Source: Blautia sp. (GTDB taxonomy: Bacteria; Bacillota; Clostridia; Lachnospirales; Lachnospiraceae). Taken from it: DNA of 64,000 nt. Where the stretch lies: NCBI GenBank assembly GCA_029257805.1, contig JARIAR010000025.1, positions 62,001 to 126,000 on the forward strand. Reading direction: 5' to 3'. A program made the translations under genes and the position numbers. Below are positions 46,411-55,547 of the stretch, piece by piece; position 1 is the first letter of the stretch, and each line of letters starts with the position of its first letter. Under the pieces are notes generated by a model. That model was not told the origin of the DNA. It searched no databases and worked only from the letters and a program-made list of their open reading frames with translations.

Positions 46411-47430
46411 TTAGCGATTTCCGTACATTTTTTCATAGTAATTCTGATATTCGCCGGAAATGATTGTTTCCCACCATTCCTTGTTATCCAGATACCACTG
46501 GATTGTTTTTTTGATTCCGTCTGCAAATTTTGTTTCCGGAAGCCATCCAAGTTCATTATGAATCTTGGTAGGGTCAATTGCGTAGCGCATATCATGTCCC
46601 TTTCGGTCTGCTACATAGGTAATCAGACTTTCTGGTTTTCCAAGCTCTTTGCAGATGATTTTTACAATGTCAATATTTGTCATTTCATTATGACCGCCAA
46701 TGTTGTAAACTTCACCTACGCGTCCCTTATGGATAATAAGATCAATGGCTTTGCAGTGATCCTCAACATAAAGCCAGTCACGAACATTTTCGCCTTTTCC
46801 ATATACAGGGAGCGGTTTATCATTCAGTGCATTTGCAATCATAAGAGGAATGAGTTTTTCCGGGAAATGATATGGACCGTAATTGTTAGAGCAACGACTG
46901 ATGGTAACAGGAAGTCCATAAGTTCTATGGTAAGCAAGGACAAGAAGATCTGCAGCTGCCTTGGAAGAACTGTAGGGACTGCTTGTCTGGATAGGAGTTT
47001 CTTCTGTGAAGAATAAGTCTGGACGGTCAAGAGGAAGATCGCCGTAAACTTCATCTGTGGAAACCTGATGGTAACGTTTGATTCCGTATTTGCGGCAGGC
47101 ATCCATAAGTACAGCAGTACCTTTAATATTGGTATCAAGGAAAATTTCCGGTTCTTCAATGGAACGGTCTACATGACTTTCTGCTGCAAAGTTAACAATA
47201 ATATCAGGATGTTCTTCTTCAAATAAGCGGTAAACATTTTCACGGTCTGTGATGCTAAGTTTAACAAAACGGAAATTTGGATTGTCCATAACAGGAGCTA
47301 ATGTGGAAAGGTTTCCTGCATAAGTAAGAGAATCCAGACAAATGATCCGATAATCAGGATATTTATCTAACATGTGAAAAATAAAGTTACTTCCAATAAA
47401 TCCGGCTCCACCGGTAACAATGATGTTCAT
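46411..47430 (-). CDS. rfbB: dTDP-glucose 4,6-dehydratase
   Basis: This 339-residue dehydratase turns dTDP-glucose into dTDP-4-keto-6-deoxyglucose. Rossmann motif GGAGFIGSNF is at residues 7-16; TDEVYGDLP and the catalytic YSSSKAAAD follow; the C-terminus has RKGHDMRYAIDPTKI. AAAGGAG precedes the ATG. Second gene of the rfb set. Confidence 0.97.
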   Translation of the reverse strand: MNIIVTGGAGFIGSNFIFHMLDKYPDYRIICLDSLTYAGNLSTLAPVMDNPNFRFVKLSITDRENVYRLFEEEHPDIIVNFAAESHVDRSIEEPEIFLDTNIKGTAVLMDACRKYGIKRYHQVSTDEVYGDLPLDRPDLFFTEETPIQTSSPYSSSKAAADLLVLAYHRTYGLPVTISRCSNNYGPYHFPEKLIPLMIANALNDKPLPVYGKGENVRDWLYVEDHCKAIDLIIHKGRVGEVYNIGGHNEMTNIDIVKIICKELGKPESLITYVADRKGHDMRYAIDPTKIHNELGWLPETKFADGIKKTIQWYLDNKEWWETIISGEYQNYYEKMYGNR

Positions 47431-47475
47431 AAAGAGTCTCCTTTCAAAATGTGTGATTTTATATGAGAACAGAAA

Positions 47476-48372
47476 TCAGTGCAGAATATCCAGATATTTT
47501 CCATCCAGAACATCTTTTAAATATTGTCCGTACTGATTCTTTTTCAAAACTTCGTAAACTTTTAAAATATCTTCTTTGGTGATCCAGCCATTTAAGTAAG
47601 CAATTTCTTCCAGGCAGGCGATTTTCCGATGCTGATGGTTTTCCACTGTTTTTACAAAATTAGTGGCTTCTACAAGACTTTCGTGGGTGCCGGTATCGAG
47701 CCATGTAAATCCCTGTCCTAAAAGTTCTACATTAAGTTCATTGTTTTCCAGATAAATGCGATTTAAATCGGTAATTTCCAATTCACCTCGGGCGCTTGGT
47801 TTCAGATTTTTCGCATACTCTACAACACGATTATCATAGAAATACAAACCTGTAACACAGTAGTTGCTCTTAGGTTGTTCCGGCTTTTCTTCAATAGAAA
47901 CTGCTTTTCCGTTTTTGTCAAATTCTACAATGCCGAAACGTTCCGGATCATCTACATAATAGCCAAAAACAGTAGCTCCTTTTCCGGATTCCGCGTTTTT
48001 AACAGCTGTCTGCAAGCGATCTTTTAGTCCGTGACCGCAGAAGATATTATCGCCAAGAACCATGGCAACTGTGTCATCACCAATAAAATCCTCCCCAATG
48101 ATAAAGGCCTGAGCAAGCCCGTCAGGACTGGGCTGTACAGCATACGTAAGGGTTACTCCAAACTGATGACCATCTCCAAGAAGTTCCTGGAAGCGTGGTG
48201 TATCCTGTGGTGTGGAAATAATGAGAATTTCCCGGATACCTGCATTCATTAATACAGACATAGGATAGTAGATCATTGGTTTGTCGTAAATGGGGAGAAG
48301 CTGTTTGGATGTCACCATGGTAAGGGGATACAGGCGAGTTCCGGAACCTCCCGCTAAGATAATTCCTTTCAT
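47476..48372 (-). CDS. rfbA: Glucose-1-phosphate thymidylyltransferase
   Basis: This 298-residue nucleotidyltransferase makes dTDP-glucose. It has [18 protein letters not shown] at the start, [41 protein letters not shown], and [12 protein letters not shown]. It is the first gene of rfbABD. An AAAGGAG site lies 7 bases upstream. There is no rfbC (epimerase) in this set, so that gene must be elsewhere if rhamnose is made. Confidence 0.97.
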   Translation of the reverse strand: MKGIILAGGSGTRLYPLTMVTSKQLLPIYDKPMIYYPMSVLMNAGIREILIISTPQDTPRFQELLGDGHQFGVTLTYAVQPSPDGLAQAFIIGEDFIGDDTVAMVLGDNIFCGHGLKDRLQTAVKNAESGKGATVFGYYVDDPERFGIVEFDKNGKAVSIEEKPEQPKSNYCVTGLYFYDNRVVEYAKNLKPSARGELEITDLNRIYLENNELNVELLGQGFTWLDTGTHESLVEATNFVKTVENHQHRKIACLEEIAYLNGWITKEDILKVYEVLKKNQYGQYLKDVLDGKYLDILH

Positions 48373-48430
48373 AAAAATCTCCTTTCGTGATTTTTGTGTT
48401 GTATATTTCGTCGCGTTTCTTGATGATTGT

Positions 48431-48463
48431 ATTATAAAAGATGACCTTAGGTAACCTTCAAGG
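48431..48463 (-). promoter_or_regulatory. Candidate rfbA promoter with 19-base spacer
   Basis: On the minus strand, TTGAAG (48461-48456) and TATAAT (48436-48431) are 19 bases apart. The upstream part contains GGTTACC and CCTT...AAGG symmetry. Long spacers with dyads are typical of MerR-controlled promoters, and a MerR-type gene is adjacent. The dyad is off-centre, so this is tentative. Confidence 0.35.
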
Positions 48464-48490
48464 GAAATTTAACAAAATTGTAAAATTTGG

Positions 48491-49672
48491 TTAATTTGCA
48501 CAAATAAAAAGCCCGGCATCTTTTGTAATAGAAAATCCTGATGATGTTTTTTTTGATACATAAGAACGAAACTCTTTGTAATGATCTAAAATATATTGAT
48601 TTTGGTTGCCATGGCAGGAAAGAATATAAGAAATCAGAGGCTCTGCATCTGGCACAAGGAGAGTATCTTCATAGGATTCCCATTTTATGTCTGAAAAAAA
48701 GGGAGAAAGAATTTCCAGTCCATTTTCACGCCCAAATTTTTCGTACAGTTTGTCAGCAGAAAGAATAATCCGTTCGTCAAAATTTTGTACGAGCCAGTTT
48801 ACTTCCTGCATGTGTCGGTTTCCGTATGTACTGCATATAAGGCGTCCCGTTGGTTTTAAAACACGTTTTATCTCCCGGCAGACTTTGGGAAGATCTTCAC
48901 AGTAAAAAAGAACATGGTTGGCAATGACAAGATCAAAGGAATCATTTTTAAAAGGGATGGTATGGCAGTCAAATGTGTGAAAGGAAAACCGGGTATCATT
49001 TGCTCCAATAGCACGTCTTGCATCGCGTAACATCCCATCAGAAATATCAGAAAGTGTAACAGAGAGACTGCCTGGAAGTTGGGACAGATTTTCCGTCCAG
49101 AGTGCACCGTCTCCGCAGCCGATTTCCAGGATGCGCATTCCCGATTGTATGGAGGATTTTTTATAGATCCAGGGAAACCATCCTTCCTTATTTTGGGAAT
49201 AAAGATGGTGAAGGGTTATGCGGGCAGAAATATTGGAGGCATTCTGATATTGATTTTTCATACTTTTTTCCATGTTGGTTAAATGGATAAGGTTTAACAT
49301 TTTGCTCCAATTTAAGGTATGATCTGCCTGAATGGCGTCAGCAGTATCCTGAATTGCTTTTTCTACAAGCTGCATTTGTTCAATTCGGTCTCGTACAAGT
49401 TTAAGCTGTATATTCAGTGATCGCAGCATAAAATGATAATCGGAATCATCAATGGTCATTTCCCGGATATCATCAAGAGAAAAACCAAGATATTTCAGAA
49501 GAAGAATCTGCTGCAGACGGGCAAAATCCTCATCTGTATAAAAACGTGCTCCGGATTCTGTTACAAAAGAAGGCTTTAAAATATCCTGCTTGTCATAATA
49601 GCGGATAGTACGAAGGGTTACATGAGCCATTTTTGCAAATTCCCCGGAAGAATAGTATCCGTCTTTTTTCAT
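48491..49672 (-). CDS. MerR-type regulator fused to a SAM-dependent methyltransferase
   Basis: This 393-residue protein has an N-terminal MerR domain: HTH and wing at residues 8-75 (YYSSGEFAKMAHVTLRTIRYYDKQDILKPSFVTESGARFYTDEDFARLQQILLLK) and a coiled-coil to about 115. A class I methyltransferase domain follows at about 150-393, with motif I ILEIGCGDGA (181-190), LSDISDGML, FDLVIANHVLFYCEDLP and ICSTYG. It may methylate a small molecule and regulate transcription in response to the same ligand. AAGGAG precedes the ATG at 49672. It is divergent from the DUF3825-type gene. Substrate and DNA target are unknown. Confidence 0.85.
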   Translation of the reverse strand: MKKDGYYSSGEFAKMAHVTLRTIRYYDKQDILKPSFVTESGARFYTDEDFARLQQILLLKYLGFSLDDIREMTIDDSDYHFMLRSLNIQLKLVRDRIEQMQLVEKAIQDTADAIQADHTLNWSKMLNLIHLTNMEKSMKNQYQNASNISARITLHHLYSQNKEGWFPWIYKKSSIQSGMRILEIGCGDGALWTENLSQLPGSLSVTLSDISDGMLRDARRAIGANDTRFSFHTFDCHTIPFKNDSFDLVIANHVLFYCEDLPKVCREIKRVLKPTGRLICSTYGNRHMQEVNWLVQNFDERIILSADKLYEKFGRENGLEILSPFFSDIKWESYEDTLLVPDAEPLISYILSCHGNQNQYILDHYKEFRSYVSKKTSSGFSITKDAGLFICAN

Positions 49673-49835
49673 AAAAATACTCCTTTTTATAGATAACTTT
49701 ATTATAAAAGGAAGAAGAATCAGAATCAATATAAATATGAAAATAAGCAGTTCTGTACCGGATAAAAAGAAATAAAATAATATAGAAGAGATAGAATTTG
49801 TTCTGTCTGTAAATACGGAAAGCAGGAGGTTTCAT

Positions 49836-50585
49836 ATGAATTTATTTGATTTTACGTATTGTGGGAACTATAACCGGCAGATTCAGTGTCTCTCCAGAAT
49901 GGCGCCGGAAAAATGGAGCTTTGGAGATGCAAATGACAATGGGATTTTAAAAGGATATCTGGAGCAAACCTTTCGAAGATTATACGAGGAAGGGAAGGTA
50001 CTGGAAGAATTAAAGTACGCAGTTTTTAATACAGGATTATTTAATCACTACTATCAGCCAATATATGCATATTTTGTTCCTAATCTTGTGCCGGGACGTC
50101 AAAAGTGGTTTTTAGAAGGATTTTATACAGAATATCATCTTTTAAAGGTGAAAGCTGCCAAACTTCCGGAAAAGGCGCAGTATGTAAAGAACCCGTCAGA
50201 GCTTGTATTTGATACAACCCTTCCCGTTATTCCGCAATATGAACATATATTTGGAGAGGAAGAAAACGCACTTCGCCTTCCGGAACAAGTAAGAAACAGT
50301 ACCATGAAAGTGCAGCTTTTTGACGGGGCACTAAAACAGACAAAGCGAATGCTTGAGGCTGATTATAAAACAGCAATTCCACAATATTATAATCATGGGA
50401 TTCAACTACTTATTCCCATATGCCTGCAAAGTCCGGACAGGCCGGATCTGGCTCTCGCCTGTATGAAGACAGAAGATGGTTCCAGATATCTTGGCCGGAC
50501 ATGTCTTACTTTGAAAATGGCATATCATAATGCAAGACTTTTGGCAAGACTGGACAGCTGTTGGTTAAAACCGCAAGCTGCATAA
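49836..50585 (+). CDS. DUF3825-type protein
   Basis: This 249-residue protein appears to be of the DUF3825 family, by its N-terminal segments LFDFTYCGNYNRQIQCLSRMAPEKWSFG, ILKGYLEQTFRRLYEEGKV, YAVFNTGLF and IYAYFVPN. It has no membrane helix or signal peptide. The family function is unknown to me; a nucleic-acid or nucleotide role is only guessed. GCAGGAGG precedes the ATG. It is divergent from the MerR-methyltransferase gene and may be its target. Confidence 0.65.
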   Translation: MNLFDFTYCGNYNRQIQCLSRMAPEKWSFGDANDNGILKGYLEQTFRRLYEEGKVLEELKYAVFNTGLFNHYYQPIYAYFVPNLVPGRQKWFLEGFYTEYHLLKVKAAKLPEKAQYVKNPSELVFDTTLPVIPQYEHIFGEEENALRLPEQVRNSTMKVQLFDGALKQTKRMLEADYKTAIPQYYNHGIQLLIPICLQSPDRPDLALACMKTEDGSRYLGRTCLTLKMAYHNARLLARLDSCWLKPQAA

Positions 50586-50682
50586 AGAAAAAATCAATAC
50601 TTCCTCTATTCATAAGATTGGAAATGTGATATGATTAAAAGATGACAAAAGATTGGAAAATACCATAGATGGAGGTTGTACC

Positions 50683-51432
50683 ATGTTAGAATTAAAAAAT
50701 ATTTCCTTTCAGGTAGCGGATGAAAGAAACCGAAATCAGAAAGAGAAAGGAATCCTCAAGGATGTGAGCATGACATTGGAGGATAATAAATTTGTGGTTA
50801 TTACAGGACCGAATGGAGGAGGCAAATCCACATTGGCGAAAATTATAGCCGGGATTGAAAAACCAACTTCTGGTCAGATTCTCTGGGATGGGCAGGATAT
50901 TACAGATATGAGCATCACAGACAGAGCCAAACTTGGAATTAGTTATGCATTTCAACAGCCTGTTCGATTTAAGGGTGTGACCGTATTTGATCTGATTCGT
51001 CTTGCAGCAGGAAAAGAAATTTCAATTTCGGATGCCTGTCAGTATCTTTCCAAAGTAGGGCTTTGTGCGAAAGATTATATAAAAAGAGAAGTAAATGGAA
51101 GTCTTTCAGGAGGAGAAATCAAGCGTATAGAAATTGCTACGATCATGGCACGGAAAACAAGAGTCTCCGTGTTTGATGAGCCGGAAGCAGGAATTGATTT
51201 ATGGAGTTTTCAGAATCTGATCCAGGTGTTTGAAGAAATGCATCATCAATTGCACGGTTCTATTCTGATCATATCTCATCAGGAGCGTATTCTGGAAATT
51301 GCAGATGAAATCTTACTGATTTCTGATGGAAAACTGGTAGAAAAAGGTTCTAAAGAAGAAATGATGCCAAAGCTTCTTGGAACTACAAATGCAGCAGCAA
51401 TGGGCTGTCAGAAATTAGCAGGTGAGAAGTAA
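50683..51432 (+). CDS. SufC/SmsC-type Fe-S assembly ATPase
   Basis: This 249-residue ATPase matches SufC: Walker A GPNGGGKSTL, Q-loop YAFQQPVRF, signature SLSGGEIKRIEIATIMA, Walker B VSVFDEPEAGID. The ATG at 50683 has GGAGGTTG upstream. It is followed after 11 bases by a short SufB/D-type scaffold, so the pair forms a two-gene Fe-S assembly system (SMS type). It lacks SufS, SufU and a second scaffold. Confidence 0.9.
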   Translation: MLELKNISFQVADERNRNQKEKGILKDVSMTLEDNKFVVITGPNGGGKSTLAKIIAGIEKPTSGQILWDGQDITDMSITDRAKLGISYAFQQPVRFKGVTVFDLIRLAAGKEISISDACQYLSKVGLCAKDYIKREVNGSLSGGEIKRIEIATIMARKTRVSVFDEPEAGIDLWSFQNLIQVFEEMHHQLHGSILIISHQERILEIADEILLISDGKLVEKGSKEEMMPKLLGTTNAAAMGCQKLAGEK

Positions 51433-51443
51433 GGAGGATCAGG

Positions 51444-52361
51444 ATGGATACAATACAGAAAGATTTATTGGAAGCAGTATCCGGGCTGCATGAAATTCCG
51501 GCAGGCGCATATAACATAAGGGCAAACGGGGCAAGTGTTGAGCGTAATTGTACAGAAAATATAGAAATTGTAACAAAAGAAGATAAAAGCGGAATTGAGA
51601 TCCACATTAAACCCGGAACCAAAAATGAAAGTGTGCATATTCCTGTTATCCTCAGCCAGTCTGGTCTGGAAGAAGTTGTGTATAATGATTTTTATATTGG
51701 AGAAGGTGCCGACGTAACGATCATAGCAGGTTGTGGGATCCACAATGGTGGAGATGCCGCAAGCCGTCATGATGGGATCCATCGTTTTTACGTAGAAAAA
51801 AATGCGCATATTAAATATGTAGAAAAGCACTATGGAAGTGGGGATGGAAGTGGAGAACGCATTATGAACCCTGTGACAGAGATCCATTTGGATGAAGATA
51901 GTGTTATGGAAATGGATACCGCACAGATCCGTGGAGTAGATTCTACAAACAGAGAAAATAAAGCCTACCTGAAAGAAGGAGCTAAACTGATTGTCATGGA
52001 ACGTCTTATGACACATGGAAAACAGCGTGCAGAAAGTCATTTTGATGTGCAGCTGGATGGAGAAGATTGTTCGGCGAATGTAGTTTCGCGTTCCGTTGCA
52101 AGAGAAGATTCCTATCAGCTTTTTGAATCACATATTTGCGGAAATAATCGATGCAGCGGACATACAGAGTGTGATGCAATCATTATGGAAAATGCAAAGA
52201 TCAGTGCGATTCCGGAGCTTACAGCCAATCATGTAGATGCAGCTCTGATTCATGAAGCTGCTATTGGAAAAATAGCAGGCGAACAGCTTATAAAACTGAT
52301 GACGCTGGGACTTACAGAAGCAGAAGCAGAGGAGCAGATCATAAGTGGATTTTTAAAATAG
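51444..52361 (+). CDS. Short SufB/SufD-type Fe-S scaffold (SmsB-like)
   Basis: This 305-residue SufBD-family protein is far shorter than typical SufB (about 465). It has the right-handed beta-helix pattern (GADVTIIAGCGIHNGG, KNAHIKYVEKHYG, EIHLDEDSVMEMDTAQIRG) and the C-terminal SufBD core (FESHICGNNRCSGHTECDAIIMENAKISAIPELTANHVDAALIHEAAIGKIAGEQL). Three Cys lie in the CGNNRCSGHTEC segment, with His and Glu in the final helices. Together with the SufC-like ATPase it would assemble Fe-S clusters. AAGGAGGATC precedes the ATG. Confidence 0.88.
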   Translation: MDTIQKDLLEAVSGLHEIPAGAYNIRANGASVERNCTENIEIVTKEDKSGIEIHIKPGTKNESVHIPVILSQSGLEEVVYNDFYIGEGADVTIIAGCGIHNGGDAASRHDGIHRFYVEKNAHIKYVEKHYGSGDGSGERIMNPVTEIHLDEDSVMEMDTAQIRGVDSTNRENKAYLKEGAKLIVMERLMTHGKQRAESHFDVQLDGEDCSANVVSRSVAREDSYQLFESHICGNNRCSGHTECDAIIMENAKISAIPELTANHVDAALIHEAAIGKIAGEQLIKLMTLGLTEAEAEEQIISGFLK

Positions 52362-52370
52362 GAGAAGCGT

Positions 52371-53105
52371 ATGGCTGAGAAAGAAACAAAAGATTCTGTA
52401 CCTAAGAATGGTATAGCCAGAATGTATCTTCAGGATGAAGACATTCAGGAAGAATGTGAGCAAAGGAAAAGTACAGTGGATATGACGCGTAAGGAACGCT
52501 GGCTGTTAGAAAAAGAAAAGATGAAACACATGACTTTTTCTAAAAAACTGGAATATTTTCTGATGTATTATAAATGGGTTCCTGTTTGTATAATTGCGGT
52601 TGTATTGGCTGTTTATGGTGGGATTCACTGGTATCAAAGTGCAAAAATAGAAACCGTTTTATCCATTGCGCCTGTAAATGCATTAAGTACTGATATGATA
52701 GAAAAAGAGAAGGAAATAAAAAAAATCCTGGGAACAGATGATAAGTATGAGGAAGTTTCAATAAAATCTAATTTTGCTACAACTGCCCAGGGAACGGAAT
52801 TTGACTATTACGGACAAATGGCATTTGTAGCGCAGATGGAAGCAGGGGACATTGATGTAATGTTAATGCCTCAGGGGCTTTATCAGACATTGAAAAAGAG
52901 CGGGATTTTTGAAAATATGGAAGAGGTTCTGGGAAAGGCAGAGGAGACAGAGGTTCATGGACAGATTAAGGAAGATTGTCTTGTTTTTACAGATTCCTCT
53001 CTTACAAGTGATTACGGATTAACATATAAAACAGTATATGTAAGTGTTTTGAAAAATTCGCAGAACAAAGAGAATGCAGCAAAATGGCTGAAGACTCTGA
53101 AATAA
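52371..53105 (+). CDS. Hypothetical single-pass membrane protein
   Basis: This 244-residue protein has a long charged cytosolic N-terminus (about 70 residues), one helix at about 72-88 (VPVCIIAVVLAVYGGIHWY), and an extracellular domain with no motif I recognise. DYYGQMAFVAQMEAGDIDVMLMPQGLYQTLKKSGIFENMEEVL resembles part of a binding-protein fold. It starts 9 bases after the SmsB-like gene with AGGAG upstream, so it probably belongs to the same transcript. Function unknown. Confidence 0.7.
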   Translation: MAEKETKDSVPKNGIARMYLQDEDIQEECEQRKSTVDMTRKERWLLEKEKMKHMTFSKKLEYFLMYYKWVPVCIIAVVLAVYGGIHWYQSAKIETVLSIAPVNALSTDMIEKEKEIKKILGTDDKYEEVSIKSNFATTAQGTEFDYYGQMAFVAQMEAGDIDVMLMPQGLYQTLKKSGIFENMEEVLGKAEETEVHGQIKEDCLVFTDSSLTSDYGLTYKTVYVSVLKNSQNKENAAKWLKTLK

Positions 53106-53119
53106 AAAACAGGCAAGAC

Positions 53120-53160
53120 AAAAGCAGGAGTACTGTTGTAAACAGAAACTCCTGCTTTTT
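53120..53160 (+). terminator. Terminator after the Fe-S gene set
   Basis: AAAAGCAGGAGT (53120-53131) and ACTCCTGCTTTT (53148-53159) pair perfectly, with an inner CTGTT/AACAG helix, then T. Confidence 0.88.
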
Positions 53161-53210
53161 ATGTTGCACCTTGCGGCGAACACAGTTAATGGGGAAAGTC
53201 CCTAAGCTAC

Positions 53211-54593
53211 CTAATTTTGAAAATATTCTTTTACTAGTTTCGCTACGGTTCCGGATAAAAGGAAAAGGGCAATCAGGTTGGGAATAGACATAAGTCCATT
53301 AAAGGTTTCTGCAATGCTCCAAAGAAGTCCCAGTTCTACAGTAGCACCGAGGATAGAAACAAGAGCATAAACGATCATAAAAGGGCGGATTGCTTTTACA
53401 GAAAAAAGGAATTCCACGCATCGTGCACCATAAAGTCCCCATCCAATAATAGTTGAAAAGGCGAAGCAGCACATGGCAATGGCTGTAAAAACAGATACCC
53501 AGTTTCCGTAAGTGGCAGTAAACCCGGATATGGTAAGTTCTGCACCGGCAGCAGCACCATAGTGGATCGGAACTTTACTTACAAGAATTAAAAGGGCAGT
53601 TAATGTACAAATGACAATGGTATCTGCAAATACTTCGAAAATTCCAAATAGTCCCTGTTTTACAGGTTGTTTTGTATCTGCACATGCATGGGCAATAGAT
53701 CCGGTACCAAGACCAGCTTCATTGGAGAAGATTCCCCGGGATACCCCTCGCTTCATACTAACAAAAAAGCTCCCTACAATTCCTCCTGTTACAGCAGAGG
53801 GATGAAATGCGCCGTTTATAATAGAGGCAAATACAGAAGGCACATATTTAATGTTTAAGAGTATTACCCCAAGTGATAACAGAATATATAAAACCGCCAT
53901 AAAAGGAACGAGTCGTTCTGTGACTTTTCCGATACGTTTCACTCCTCCCAGGAGAACAAGTCCCACAAGGATGGCCAAAAAGATACCCAGGATAAGATTC
54001 AGAGTTCCTACAGAATCCGGGGAAATAATATGATAATTTAAAAGTGCTGTATTAATGGCTGTGGTAATGGTATTGACCTGAGTGGCGTTTCCTGTTCCAA
54101 AAACAGTTAAAACACCAAAGATAGAAAAGATAACAGCCAGCCAGTGCCATTTTTTGGAAAGACCGTTTTTTATGTAATACATAGGTCCGCCTACATAATC
54201 CCCGTGGGCATTTCGTTCCCGAAAGTGAACGGCAAGAGTAACTTCGGAAAATTTAGTACACATACCTAAAAAAGCGGAAATCCACATCCAGAACACGGCG
54301 CCTGGACCGCCAATAGCGATTGCGCCTGCAACGCCGGCGATATTTCCTGTCCCTACAGTTGCAGCAAGAGCTGTACAAACAGCCTGAAAAGGTGTCATGG
54401 TTCCGTCTGAGGCATCCTTTTTATGAAAAACTCTTCCGATGGTGGTTTTGATAGCATAGGGGAACTTACGAATTTGAATAAATCGTGTTCGAAAGCTTAG
54501 GTACAGGCCAACTCCAATAATACAGATCATGGCAGGGACACCCCAAATAAAGTTATTTACGATGTTGTTTATGGTTTCGATTGCATGTAACAT
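53211..54593 (-). CDS. AGCS-family alanine/glycine:cation symporter
   Basis: This 460-residue membrane protein has about 11 helices and clear AGCS motifs: TPFQAVCTALAATVGTGNIAGVAGAIAIGGPGAVFWMWISAFLGMCTKFSEVTLA, GGPMYYI, FSNEAGLGTGSIAHA and FGTGNATQVNT. It imports alanine or glycine with sodium or protons. I chose the ATG at 54593 with AAAGGAG upstream; the ATG at 54626 lacks a site. It is divergent from trmO. Confidence 0.93.
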   Translation of the reverse strand: MLHAIETINNIVNNFIWGVPAMICIIGVGLYLSFRTRFIQIRKFPYAIKTTIGRVFHKKDASDGTMTPFQAVCTALAATVGTGNIAGVAGAIAIGGPGAVFWMWISAFLGMCTKFSEVTLAVHFRERNAHGDYVGGPMYYIKNGLSKKWHWLAVIFSIFGVLTVFGTGNATQVNTITTAINTALLNYHIISPDSVGTLNLILGIFLAILVGLVLLGGVKRIGKVTERLVPFMAVLYILLSLGVILLNIKYVPSVFASIINGAFHPSAVTGGIVGSFFVSMKRGVSRGIFSNEAGLGTGSIAHACADTKQPVKQGLFGIFEVFADTIVICTLTALLILVSKVPIHYGAAAGAELTISGFTATYGNWVSVFTAIAMCCFAFSTIIGWGLYGARCVEFLFSVKAIRPFMIVYALVSILGATVELGLLWSIAETFNGLMSIPNLIALFLLSGTVAKLVKEYFQN

Positions 54594-54741
54594 AAATATA
54601 ATCTCCTTTGATACCGCACACTGCAATTTTACAGTAGTATAGTAATAACATCATATCATGATTAAGGGGAAATGTATAGAAGAAAGTTGACAATAGAGAA
54701 AGGCTATGATAGTATCGGCCAAAGGAAGGCAGGAAAAAAGA

Positions 54742-55422
54742 ATGAAAGCAATTGCACATATAAAAAGTGATTTTCCTACAAAATTTGGAATCCCAAGACA
54801 AAGCGGTCGTGTGGAAACGTTAAAGGCAAGTATTATTTTTGAACCGGAATATCGCAACCCCGATGCATTTCGCGGGATAGAAGAATTTAGTCACATATGG
54901 CTCTTGTGGGAATTTTCAAAAACAATGAGAGAAAACTGGTCCCCCACGGTGCGTCCTCCACGTCTTGGAGGCAATACAAAAAAAGGCGTTTTTGCCACGC
55001 GTTCTCCCTTTCGACCAAATCCAATTGGTCTTTCCAGTGTAAAATTAGAGGGAGTGGAACTGCAGACAGATTCCGGTCCTGTTCTTCATATATTAGGCGG
55101 AGATTTAATGGATGGAACGCCCATTTATGATGTGAAACCGTATATCCCGGGTGATTGTCATCCGGATGCATGTTTTGGATTTGCGGGTATTACAAAGGAT
55201 TATAAACTAGATGTGGAGATTCCGGAAAGATGGCTTGTGCAAATCCCGGAAGAAAAGCGTGAAGCTTTGCGGTCTGTTCTGGAGGAAGATCCAAGGCCTG
55301 GATATCATCATGATCCAGGGAGGGTATATGGCATGCCATTTGGAACGTTGGACATTCGTTTTCAAGTAAATGGTAATTTACTTACTGTATGCGAAATAAC
55401 AGAGTTTAAAGAAAGAGATTGA
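54742..55422 (+). CDS. trmO: tRNA (adenine37-N6)-methyltransferase TrmO-like
   Basis: This 226-residue protein has the YaeB/TsaA domain: IAHIKSDFPTKFGIPRQSG, FEPEYRNPDAFRGIEEFSHIWLLWEF, TRSPFRPNPIGLSSVKLEGV, and DGTPIYDVKPYIP. TrmO methylates the N6-threonylcarbamoyl adenosine at tRNA position 37. A C-terminal extension follows from about residue 150. I chose the ATG at 54742. A terminator-like hairpin follows. Confidence 0.9.
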   Translation: MKAIAHIKSDFPTKFGIPRQSGRVETLKASIIFEPEYRNPDAFRGIEEFSHIWLLWEFSKTMRENWSPTVRPPRLGGNTKKGVFATRSPFRPNPIGLSSVKLEGVELQTDSGPVLHILGGDLMDGTPIYDVKPYIPGDCHPDACFGFAGITKDYKLDVEIPERWLVQIPEEKREALRSVLEEDPRPGYHHDPGRVYGMPFGTLDIRFQVNGNLLTVCEITEFKERD

Positions 55423-55450
55423 CAGAATGGAAAAAAAATGGTAAGCTCTC

Positions 55451-55485
55451 TATAGAGTTCGCTACGGCTAACTCTATAATTTTTC
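55451..55485 (+). terminator. Terminator after trmO
   Basis: TATAGAGTT (55451-55459) and AACTCTATA (55470-55478) pair perfectly across a 10-base loop, followed by ATTTTTC. Confidence 0.75.
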
Positions 55486-55494
55486 TATTGCAGT

Positions 55495-55527
55495 TAGTTG
55501 CGTGCAACTATTGGAACGGATTATAAA
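55495..55527 (+). promoter_or_regulatory. Palindromic operator overlapping a promoter before the DUF2325 gene
   Basis: TAGTTGC-GT-GCAACTA (55495-55510) is a perfect 7-bp inverted repeat. It overlaps a possible -35 (TTGCGT, 55498-55503) spaced 18 bases from TATAAA (55522-55527). The leader before the start codon would then be very short. The repeat suggests a dimeric repressor site. Confidence 0.5.
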
Positions 55528-55547
55528 TACGAAAGGAGAAGTGTATT

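Noticed and set aside
46333-47016. 227-codon plus-strand frame antisense to rfbB and rfbD
   Set aside because: It overlaps two conserved minus-strand genes and has no coding signals of its own.
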